Source of the DNA: Funneliformis mosseae
Taxonomy: Eukaryota; Glomeromycota; Glomeromycetes; Glomerales; Glomeraceae
Direction of reading: 5' to 3'
DNA: 19,745 nucleotides
Assembly: GCA_910592005.1 (NCBI GenBank)
Contig: CAJVPP010001478.1
Coordinates: forward strand, 1-19,745
In this document: one piece after another, positions 8,643 to 15,810 of the stretch
Position numbering within the stretch: the stretch's first letter is position 1
Layout: each line of letters starts with the position of its first letter
Program-made: the position numbers and the translations under genes
The notes under the pieces: model-generated
What the model saw: the letters and a program-made list of their open reading frames with translations, nothing else
Told to the model about the DNA's origin: nothing
Databases searched by the model: none

Positions 8643-9938
8643 TTCAAGATTTGGGCTTTAAAGTAAATATAAAATTATGATTTAACCCCTATAGTTAACC
8701 TGTTATAAGCTTTTAAAGGAAACCAATAGTAATTGCGTTTCTTTTGCTTACCATTATAGTACCAGAGGTAACTGTGCCTGCTAACCCTTCAATCTATGAA
8801 GAGGATAGAAAAACTGATGAATTCTTAAATGTAATATATAAGAAGAAAGTTGGTGATAAGATCAGGAAAAGAAAGCGAGAGAAAAAACTTCAAAATGATT
8901 CGTTACCAAAGGTAGCTGTTCACAAAGTAAACCTGAATTCAGAAATAGTTGTAACTTCTTTTGATTTTATCAAACAGAAAGTAGAATAAGATTTGAAACA
9001 CAAGTTATCTAATTATATAGAAAGTAAGGGATCTACTTTACAAAGTAAAGATAAAACATTTAATATTCAGATTTCTGAAGTCTTCTTAGAAACAATTCTA
9101 ACAGGATCTAGTGAAATTATAGCTTAAAAATAGTTGATCTATTTAGAATAATAATCAAAGTCAGACAAAAGGAGATTTTATGCTGGTATTGCTTCTATAA
9201 AGCATATGAAGATTGAGTTAGAGATATCAAGTCTATAAATAATATTAATAACTAATCAGCAAAGATATTGGTATATAACGAAATCAAGGCCCTTCTTCCT
9301 GACATTACTGATGTAAACTTGCGTTAAAAAAATTTAAAATCAAAAGAATTTACTTGCTATTTACAGAAATAAGAATAGATAAAATCCAAGCAGTCACTTA
9401 TAATGCAAGTGTGATTTTGAGTTTACCTGTTAATTAGATCTAGGGTATTATAAATGATTTTAAAAAGGCTAATACATCAAAAGCAATTTCAGCTGAGGTA
9501 AGCATTCCAACTGCACCTATTCTATTAGCCTATGTTTTTAATTCTTCTGATAATTTCAAGGAAGAGGTGTAATTTAATGAAGATATGTTTTTTAATAAGA
9601 AGAATCTCACTAAAGTGAATACTGTTTCTTCAGCTGATAATGTATATTTTGAGAAGTTAAAAGAAGAAAGAAATGAAAAAGTCCCTTTGCTTTAGCATCT
9701 CTGATCAGGATCAGATAATATATATGATAAAAACTCTAATTCATATAATGATGACTTTGATACCAATAGTAATTCTGAAGATGAGATGCCAGATAATTCA
9801 GATGATGATAGGTATAGTAAATACAGTAGATATAATGAATATAGTGAACATAATAGAGGTTATTATTATTGTAATAAAGGATATAAAAGGAAATCCTTCC
9901 CAATGATGTATCCTATTATCTTTTCAGTAACCATCTAA

Positions 9939-10991
9939 AAGAATTATTGGATGAATCAATTACTGAATTATGTAAAATTGTATATTTCTTTTTTTAAATC
10001 ACGTGAGTGGTTTAGTTGAGTATATATCATGCGTAGTAAGTAAGTATATCATTACTATACTTCTCCACAGTGAATAAAGGTATGATTACCTGAACAAAAA
10101 ATTTATATATTTCTGTAGTGATCCTATTTTTAGATCTAGATATGCTATTTTTGTAATAATGGTTAATATATGCTATTTTTTTAACAATAAAGTCAGGACT
10201 AAGATCTCATAAAATACCATCATATTTTTGCAAATCTATGGAGAAGTAAATTATAGGACTAGATCAATAAATAATTAATCTAGTGATAATGTTTGACTTT
10301 TTTTTCAGAAGGTTTTGGTATAATACATCTTTGAATTAGTATCACATAAGTTAATCCAATATCCCTGTTGTTAGAATGGAATAAGAATGGAAATTATGTC
10401 TCTTAATCTACTGATTTATAGATCTTGATCCTATGAAATATAAGATAGTATGTTTATAGTTACATTCTACATAATAGAACAAATTTTCATTTATGATTAT
10501 TAGTAGATTTCTATAGAACATGAATAGGGGTCACCTTTTTTCTCATTAATTCGAAAAAAGAAATACTAGTAGGATAAGCTAATCTTCTGCAAATCAACAG
10601 ATGATCTTAGCAATAAATAGCAAATTCTCTGATACTTTATTAGTATTCATAATGCTGATTTCACATTGTTAACGCATCATGTATTATTATTTCAACAATT
10701 AAACATTTACGAGCAACGTAATTATGAAAAATATAATTATGATAAATACACACAATAAAGCAACATAACTTTTATTAAATTGGATTAAATTCTCTTTTCG
10801 CATGTAGTAAGTATACAGTATAAAATAAACCTTAATAAAATTACTACACCTAATCATATCCAGTTTGTTATTGCTCAATTCTTCAGAAGTCATGTCTTTT
10901 TTTGACCTTAACTGCTATTTTTTGTTCATTGGTCTAGTGATATTTGTTGGGATTGTCACTATGTAGTTAAATCTCAAACTAAAAATTTCTG
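9939..10991. other. Long intergenic stretch, no gene seen
   Basis: About 1 kb of AT-rich DNA after the coiled-coil pseudogene. Apart from a TCACGTGA site at its left end I find no protein-like frame, terminal repeats or RNA gene; a 64-codon minus frame at 10699-10893 is low-complexity and unconvincing. Confidence 0.5.
9999..10006. promoter_or_regulatory. TCACGTGA octamer 3' of the coiled-coil pseudogene
   Basis: Perfect 8-bp palindrome 60 bp past the stop codon at 9936-9938, in non-coding DNA. Confidence 0.35.
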
Positions 10992-11183
10992 ATGAACTCT
11001 CTGCACGTGTCACCAAAATTATTAATACATGAAATTAGTGCAGAAATTAATACTAAAGTCGCTAATAAACTTTCCTTATATGTATCAGAAATTAGTGATA
11101 AATCCACTGCAGAGATCAGAAAAATTAAGAATGAAATTTATTTCAATTTTACCATGGAAATCAAAAAAAAACAAATCACGTGA
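10992..11183 (+). CDS. Small hypothetical ORF, 63 residues
   Basis: ATG at 10992 to TGA at 11181-11183. The predicted product (NTKVANKLSLYVSEISDK, AEIRKIKNEIYFNFTME) is Ser/Lys/Ile-rich and probably helical, with more varied codons than random AT-rich sequence. No domain is recognised. A CACGTG lies inside it (11004-11009) and another overlaps its end. It may be one exon of the same decayed gene as the ORF at 11221, which is in a different frame. Confidence 0.3.
   Translation: MNSLHVSPKLLIHEISAEINTKVANKLSLYVSEISDKSTAEIRKIKNEIYFNFTMEIKKKQIT
11176..11183. promoter_or_regulatory. TCACGTGA octamer
   Basis: Perfect palindrome overlapping the stop of the small ORF at 10992 and 38 bp before the next ATG at 11221. 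Confidence 0.35.
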
Positions 11184-11220
11184 TGCTGGCTACGTCTTTG
11201 AGACGTAAAAAATTTTATCA

Positions 11221-11424
11221 ATGATCAATAATGTGACCACAAGATTAATCACAAGACTAAATAGTTTTGAAGAAGCCTGCTGTAATGAATTTGGCAGAAA
11301 TCTGAATTCAATAGCTTTATCAAAGCTCTTTAAAATGAAATGGCAAATCAATCTGAAGCTTCAAGCTGTTCACATGTCAACTCTTCTTCTGGTAATAAAA
11401 AAAATCAGTCTATTGATATCTTAA
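11221..11424 (+). CDS. Small hypothetical ORF, 67 residues
   Basis: ATG at 11221 to a TAA at 11422-11424. The part RLITRLNSFEEACCNEFGRN followed by LNSIALSKLFKMKWQINLKL looks protein-like; the last third overlaps, in another frame, the start of the probable pseudogene at 11340. No family is recognised. It may be an exon or a remnant rather than an independent gene. Confidence 0.3.
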   Translation: MINNVTTRLITRLNSFEEACCNEFGRNLNSIALSKLFKMKWQINLKLQAVHMSTLLLVIKKISLLIS

Positions 11425-11684
11425 TGCTTTTTATTAATATCTAACTAATATAATTTTCTTGCAGGGTTAAATCAATAACATTCAAAGGTATTAGCTTAAC
11501 TATCTGGACCCAATTCAAGAAAATTTCGATTGAATAACTAGAAGAGATGTGTCTTCATATAGCAATTGAAATTTGTGAATTACAGTAGGTGGGAATATTA
11601 AGAAAGTCACAGTTCAAGGATTTTATGAGAGAAATATCAAGAAAAAAGATTGGTACATTAGTACTTTGGTTTATATTTAGATAG
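11340..11684 (+). pseudogene. Unidentified intron-containing gene remnant
   Basis: A candidate first exon begins MANQSEASSCSHVN at 11340 and ends at 11391 before a GT. A 73-bp intron (11392-11464, GTAATA...TTCTTGCAG) leads to a protein-like frame from 11466 (VKSITFKGISLTIWTQFKKI, LEEMCLHIAIEICELQ, VGILRKSQFKDFMREISR, LVLWFIFR) ending at TAG 11682-11684. The second exon has two stops, TAA and TAG, each where Gln fits. The exon phases do not join (one base short), so the gene is broken or the first exon is wrong. I recognise no domain. Confidence 0.4.
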
Positions 11685-11711
11685 CAAACTCAATAATAAC
11701 TTAGATAGCAA
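11677..11711 (+). repeat. Short direct repeat TTAGATAGCAA x2
   Basis: TTAGATAGCAA at 11677-11687 and 11701-11711, 24 bp apart, directly before the hairpin at 11713. It may be a small insertion footprint or chance. Confidence 0.4.
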
Positions 11712-12140
11712 TGCGGAGTAGCAGGAAGGAATTCTCATTTTAAGGGTTAGGGCTCGAGTGATTCCTCCCTTGAAACACCTGCTATCCGCTTCTTTTTTAT
11801 TTTACATAGCCAGCTGGCTTTTTTCATATCATTCAAAAATTTAATAAAGTTCTTTACTTTGAATTTTTAAACGTGTATTCTTGTTTCATGTATATTGCCA
11901 TTTAAAGTCAAAAAAAATATTTCTTCGAAATGGCCTAAGATCCACCCTCTTTGAAGCGTCATACATTTCATTCGCTAGCGCCACTTTTTATAATTTTGAT
12001 CTATTTGACTATTTCCGTGTATGGACGGAACAATTTGATCGGTTTTATCTATCAATCAATCTGAGATGATGAAGCGTGACTTAATTTAAACCATGACTAA
12101 ATTTACTAAATCCTCTAACATTTTATTTCATTTATCAAAC
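11685..12140. other. Upstream region of the Uma2-like gene
   Basis: About 450 bp containing a hairpin at 11713-11789 and, from about 11880, a stretch of more mixed base composition that would be promoter and 5' untranslated region of the gene starting at 12141 (or 12093). A TTG-initiated open frame at 11881-12069 is not protein-like in a recognisable way and is left out. Confidence 0.45.
11713..11789 (+). other. Strong hairpin followed by a T run; possible small structured RNA
   Basis: GCGGA-G-TAGCAGG (11713-11725) pairs with CCTGCTATCCGC (11778-11789): twelve base pairs with one bulged G. Inside, GGAAT/ATTCC and CTC/GAG can extend the stem. TTCTTTTTT follows at once, which would terminate RNA polymerase III. 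The loop includes AGGGTTAGGG, resembling the TTAGGG telomere repeat, and GGCTCGAG, a poor B-box look-alike. It is GC-rich relative to the neighbourhood. It is not a tRNA: no cloverleaf can be drawn. It could be a foldback DNA element. Confidence 0.35.
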
Positions 12141-13154
12141 ATGGCTTCCTACAAAGAGATTATTCTTGAAAAAGCTGAGACCGAAAAGATTATTGACTTT
12201 AGGCAAGAGTTCTTGGAAAAAAACGCCACAAAGTTTATTGTTCCCAACTGTAGCGAAGAGCTGTATAACAAAATTGCGAACTCAAATCCGCACATCAAAT
12301 TAAATCTTATTCGGGGTAAATTGGAGATAATTCCAGTACTGGCACATACTGGTATTTAACTTTCTAAACCACTGTTTGCAATTGAAGTGCCATGCTAAAG
12401 CAACTAAAAAATTATTATTTAGATGAAAGAGAAGCAGAAATTGTTGGGCAGGTTCGCAATTGGCGTGTTGTTAATAGACACCTTGTTGGACATTATGGTG
12501 GACCATCGGTATATCACACAAGCATTATGCTGACAGCTGACTCCTTTTTATGTTTAATAGTATTATTTTTTTAAATTATTTTTTGTTGATTGTAGGGAGC
12601 CTATAAAGTGCCTGATGGTGCCGGTGGAACTAACATCTTGGGTCCTGATGCGTCTATTGTCCCACCCAAAGGTTTAATATGATCAAATATAAACAGTTTG
12701 CATGTTTTTGCACCATTTATTCGATTTCTATTTATTCCTTAATTTATTATTGTAGGTGGAATAATTACATAGCCAACATACCCAATATGCCACCCTTACA
12801 ACCTGGAGAACCCGATTTCCCACAAGTCGCTCCAAACTTTGTGATAGAGTTACGATCTGATAGTGACTCAGCTTCAGACGTGCATGAGAAAATGCTGAAT
12901 TGGATGATTGGAGGAGTTGATGTAAGTAGACTAATTTCTGGTGGCTATTTTGCTAATCTGCTAATTAAATATTATCAACATTTATCTAGAAAGGAATATC
13001 AATTGATCCTTTCACGAATATAATAAAAGTCTACACCAGAGATTTAACAACAAATACAATCACTTGTCATGAACATCATAGTTGCACCCGAGCTACCCGG
13101 ATTGCCTCACAAGTTCTTCCCGGATTTGTGTTGAGCCTGTACGATATCTTTTAA
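12141..13154 (+). CDS. Uma2-family (PD-(D/E)XK nuclease superfamily) protein, five exons
   Basis: Uma2/DUF820 proteins belong to the restriction-endonuclease-like fold; their biological role is poorly known. Exons: 12141-12351, 12423-12508, 12596-12671, 12756-12921, 12990-13154; introns of 71, 87, 84 and 68 bp, all GT-AG. Product about 234 residues, the usual Uma2 length. Exon 1 carries FRQEFLEKNATKFIVPNCS and LIRGKLEIIPVLAH. Exon 3 has GAGGTNILGPDASIV with the putative active-site Asp (about residue 117). Exon 4 has PNFVIELRSDSDS (Glu about 156) and HEKMLNWMIGGVD. Exon 5 has ISIDPFTNIIKVYTRD and VLPGFVLSLYDIF before TAA. Joins 1-2, 2-3 and 4-5 keep frame; join 3-4 is one base short, so either a recent frameshift, a sequence error or a misplaced junction. 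An ATG at 12093 could add 16 residues. No premature stops in exons. Confidence 0.75.
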
Positions 13155-13178
13155 TGGTAATATCAGTATAGTGATGTA

Positions 13179-13186
13179 TCACGTGA
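13179..13186. promoter_or_regulatory. TCACGTGA octamer 3' of the Uma2-like gene
   Basis: Perfect palindrome 25 bp after the stop codon at 13152-13154 and about 300 bp before the start of the next gene. Confidence 0.35.
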
Positions 13187-13432
13187 TGTCGAAATTCTTA
13201 AATAATTAATATTTTTATCAATTACATTGAGCCGGACTATCATGAGTGATTGATTCAATATAGATAGTAACAAAAAAAAATTATTTACTTTGCTATTATA
13301 ATAAATGTAAATTGCGTTATGTATTATCAATAAAAAATTTTATTAGCGTGTAAGCTCATATGATTTTAACTATAATACGATAACTTCATAAATTACGAGA
13401 GATCTGCAAATTAATCTGTAGATATAAAATTA

Positions 13433-13456
13433 GCGGGTAAATGAACAATAACCCGC
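13433..13456. promoter_or_regulatory. GCGGGT...ACCCGC inverted repeat upstream of the IQ-motif gene
   Basis: Six-base arms with a 12-base spacer, about 30 bp before the ATG at 13486. Both arms resemble the TTACCCG core of fungal Reb1-type general regulatory factors (one reads TTTACCCGC on minus, the other TAACCCGC on plus). Binding is conjecture. Confidence 0.3.
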
Positions 13457-13485
13457 ATATACCCCCCATTCCCAGCTAAATAAAA

Positions 13486-14674
13486 ATGAATTCGGATTTA
13501 GTAGAGTATAATCTTGCTAAATCAGCTATAATCGTTAAATTCACTATAAATCGGTAATTTGCTATACAACATTAATAATTATGTCAGGATTCAGCGTCAA
13601 TATCATTTAAATAAGAAATTTAATAAGGTTGTACCTAAACCCGTTAATAATCGACCTGGATATGATATGAGGTATATTAGCGCATATATGAGAAATTATA
13701 GATATGGTACTGATATTGAAAAAATAATCAAAACAGAAAAACTATATGATGATTTATCCATTATTAGATCGCATGAAACTCCACAGCAATGGGCTGTTCG
13801 AGTAAGAGGTACTGTGCAAACACTGTTAGCTGAGAAATATTGGAGTGTTTATCATGTGCACTGCCTTTATGCGGGATTTGGAGAAGGTAAGGTGACAGAT
13901 GATGGATCTACAGGCCCAGGATCCATAAAAGTCAAATGGCTATTTGCTTCAATTGCTGGAAATTGGTAAAGATCACTGATGTAAAACCAAAAAAAGACAT
14001 ATTTCAGTGGATGGCGCGGATATGGGTATGAGGTTAAATGTGAGGACTTGTTGCAATATCATTGGAATAATGAATGCTCCAAAGCTAAAACTGAGAATGA
14101 AAGCGCACGCCTTATCCAAAGAGCTTATCGAAATTACAGGAAGAGACCTGTTTCATTAGCAAAACAAGTTTGGGAAGCAGTTAGAAAGGATAATACTCCT
14201 AGGGAAAAGAAGTTTCTAAACATGCCTGGTAGAGAAACTCGTTGCACTGTAAACTTGGATATCTGGTATACTATTGATAGAGGATATAGACCTTATAATA
14301 TTTCACAAGATCAGTTTTATGATTATATAAGCTATTCAAAGTATAAGAAATCCCAATTATCTGATAGATTGACCATAGTAAAAAATAAAATACAATGCAA
14401 CTATACCATGCCTAGCAAGTCCAAAAATACCATGCCAATCAAGCTTATGAAAACTAAAGACTTCACATCTAGTTTGATTAGTAAGTTTTGGAATGAGTCA
14501 TGTTCATTGACTCTTCCTCCTTTGTCACCAAAGCCTGTTGCATTAATGGCTTATCTTGAGAGATACCCTATGCAATATAGTGCAAGTATGTCTAACTTCA
14601 TTAATGTTGATAAATACTGGGCTTCCGTACAAAAAAATGCAAGAAAGGAGATAGACTTAATATCTTTTAACTGA
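13486..14674 (+). CDS. IQ-motif protein of unknown function, probably three exons
   Basis: Two long frames (to 13966 and from 14008) lie in the same frame and are separated by two stops inside a 42-bp segment with intron ends (GTAAAG...TTTCAG, 13966-14007); splicing it out gives a continuous reading. A first exon from the ATG at 13486 (MNSDLVEYNLAKSAII) joins in phase over a 34-bp candidate intron (13554-13587). Total about 370 residues. Without that exon the first in-frame ATG is 13667. The N-terminal part has QQWAVRVRGTVQTLLAEKYW and VHCLYAGFGEG. Then comes an IQ motif, ARLIQRAYRNYRKRP, which fits IQxxxRxxxxR for calmodulin-type binding, and a C-terminal part rich in Tyr, Ser and Lys. The rest matches no domain I know; similar uncharacterised proteins occur in AM fungi. 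No internal stops in exons. Both introns are unusually short. Confidence 0.6.
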
Positions 14675-14914
14675 ATATTAACAACTTTAACTATATTTAC
14701 TTTTTTTCGCAATTCAATCAAGACAGTGATCGCCTAGTGTAATATTGTAATATACTATCTGCAGGTTTATACGGGTAGGAAAAAATTGGCTAAAGACGCT
14801 ATATATGATCTACCTATTCTTGGTTAGATCCTCTAATCTATTTTTTGAGAAATTTAAGAAAATCAATGAAGTGATCTTGGGAATTCTTAATTTCTAAATA
14901 CTACTATCAATATA
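14675..14914. other. Spacer between the IQ-motif gene and the deleted Tc1 element
   Basis: AT-rich, with no recognisable gene. The last ~35 bp before the element can be read in frame with the decayed IQ paralogue on the other side, but similarity to the intact gene is too weak to call. Confidence 0.4.
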
Positions 14915-14970
14915 CAGAGGGTGACAAAAGTATTCATACACCTCCATAAATGTAAATTAATGTTAGTAAA

Positions 14971-15149
14971 GTCATATGATTACAATAACTAAAGATGGTC
15001 CCCATAATTATTTTCAAATTTCAATTGAGTTGCAACTTAATTGCGCCATAAGAAAATTTAATTGTGCCACAAGTTGCAACTCAATTGCGCCATTTTTTTC
15101 AATTGCAGTGATCATCTTTAACAATAACAAATTGTGTTTACATGACACT
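14971..15149. repeat. Imperfect inverted repeat inside the deleted Tc1 element
   Basis: TCAATTGAGTTGCAACTT (15021-15038) faces AAGTTGCAACTCAATTG (15071-15087), and AAAGATG (14991-14997) faces CATCTTT (15113-15119), with weaker pairing further out. It may be a smaller foldback element nested in the larger one. Confidence 0.55.
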
Positions 15150-15234
15150 TAAGTGTTTACTTATATTATAAAAATAAAAGAATAACAAATTTTTTTTTTA
15201 ATAAAATTTTTTTCTCTGAAAATCTAAAAAAAAA

Positions 15235-15527
15235 ATGGTAAAAACTAAAGAAATAACTGCAATGATTTTTCAAGCGAAAAATAATTTTCGTACATTATCT
15301 TGGCCAGTTCAAAGTCTCGATCTTAATCCAATTGAGAATCTTTGGGCTGAAGTCAAGAAAAGTATCTGAGTTTATAAAAAACCTCTATCTAATCTTACTA
15401 ATCTTGACTGATATGTTAAAAAGGCATGGAAGAAAATTCTGAAGCATACTATCAAAAACTAGTTGATAGTATATCACAACAAATTCAAGCAGTGATTGCG
15501 ATAAATGGTGACCTAATTAAGTACTAG
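15235..15527 (+). pseudogene. Transposase deletion fusion: start region joined to DDE C-terminus
   Basis: The frame starts MVKTKEITAMIFQAKNNF, like the beginning of Tc1-type transposases, and runs straight into RTLSWPVQSLDLNPIENLW with the third catalytic acidic residue, so about two thirds of the protein (most DNA-binding helices and both catalytic Asp residues) is gone. A TGA at 15367-15369 ends it after 44 codons. Beyond, the usual C-terminus is readable (VYKKPLSNLTN, YVKKAWKKI, then after a frameshift IQAVIAINGDLIKY) to 15527. It cannot transpose anything; a small protein with no clear function could be made at most. Confidence 0.8.
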
Positions 15528-15682
15528 TAACTTAGTACAAAATGTAGATATTAATCAGCTTTAAATAAAAAATTAATTGACTTTTTATTGTTATTGCAAA
15601 AATATTTTAAGTTTTATATTAAGTGAAAAGGTATGTGAATACTTTTGTCCACTCTCTGTAGCTTTAAAAATTTCTATATAAC

Positions 15683-15810
15683 AGTTATCTAGCGAGCTTA
15701 TAGGAATTACAAGAAAAGATCTGAATCTTTAGTAAAACGAATTTGAGAGATGGTGAGGAATAATGGTACTCCTGATGATATGAAGTTTTCAGATATAAAA
15801 AATAAAGGAT
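15683..15810 (+). pseudogene. Decayed paralogue fragment of the IQ-motif gene
   Basis: Starting near 15683 the plus strand reads VI-stop-RAYRNYKKRSES, LVKRI-stop-EMVRNNGTPDDMKF, aligning with LIQRAYRNYRKRPVSLAKQV and WEAVRKDNTPREKKF of the intact gene upstream. The first stop (TAG) replaces the IQ-motif Gln, and the second (TGA) replaces a Trp. Similarity fades after about 15810, although KGYTLLG and IWYKEYYF may still correspond. It lies directly beyond the deleted Tc1 element, about 1 kb downstream of the intact copy and in the same orientation: a tandem duplicate that has died. Confidence 0.72.

Larger units (their letters stand above)
7379..8756. mobile_element. Palindromic Tc1/mariner-type MITE (724 bp without its nested insert)
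   Basis: TA target duplications at 7377-7378 and 8757-8758 flank ends reading CAGTGACGAGCAAAAG on the left and TAATGGTAAGCAAAAG on the right (inward). Almost the whole element is one giant inverted repeat. The left arm, 7379 to about 7740, pairs with about 7750-7988 plus 8643-8756, with the centre near 7741-7749. There is no transposase, so it must be moved in trans. The right arm is split by a poly(A)-tailed retroposon. The element landed in the coiled-coil gene without shifting its frame modulo 3. Confidence 0.88.
6920..9938 (+). pseudogene. Coiled-coil / basic-region family pseudogene, split by nested insertions
   Basis: From the ATG at 6920 the frame reads heptad-rich sequence (LELELLKQCISELEAKN and ELKSRVRELEVRFAILKQS), a long coiled coil. 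It continues in one frame to 7376 and, after the 1380-bp insertion, resumes exactly at 8759 with VPEVTVPANPSIYEED. A basic segment follows at about 8839-8888 (KKKVGDKIRKRKREKK), a candidate nuclear signal. After frameshifts between about 9120 and 9350, the C-terminal part reads INDFKKANTSKAISAEVS. It ends in an acidic, Asn/Tyr-rich tail (SEDEMPDNSDDDRYSKYSRY) and FPMMYPIIFSV before TAA at 9936-9938. I recognise this as an abundant uncharacterised Glomeromycotina family; its function is unknown. Stops before the insertion (for example after VELLK, TE, VD and QLK) all sit at likely Gln codons, CAR changed to TAR. Confidence 0.7.
13155..13485. other. Intergenic between the Uma2-like and IQ-motif genes
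   Basis: Short AT-rich spacer holding the 3' end of the Uma2-like gene and presumably the promoter of the IQ-motif gene; contains a TCACGTGA site and a small GCGGGT/ACCCGC inverted repeat. Confidence 0.5.
14915..15658 (+). mobile_element. Internally deleted Tc1-type element, 744 bp
   Basis: TA at 14913-14914 and 15659-15660 flank inverted repeats: CAGAGGGTGACAAAAGTATT on the left and CAGAGAGTGGACAAAAGTAT on the right (inward), differing by a few changes. Inside is a large imperfect inverted repeat and a transposase reduced to its start and its last catalytic block. It is non-autonomous. Confidence 0.88.

Noticed and set aside
9673..9906. 77-codon ORF MKKSLCFSISDQDQ...
   Set aside because: Out-of-frame reading of the acidic, Asn-rich tail of the coiled-coil pseudogene; the family-like reading is in another frame.
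11743..11752. Interstitial telomere tract
   Set aside because: Only ten bases match TTAGGG repeats, too short to indicate a former chromosome end.
11881..12069. 62-codon ORF before the Uma2-like gene
   Set aside because: It begins at TTG, has no family resemblance and lies where promoter and 5' untranslated region are expected.
12392..12574. 60-codon ORF as a separate gene
   Set aside because: It overlaps the end of intron 1, exon 2 and part of intron 2 of the Uma2-like gene; splicing gives a better protein.
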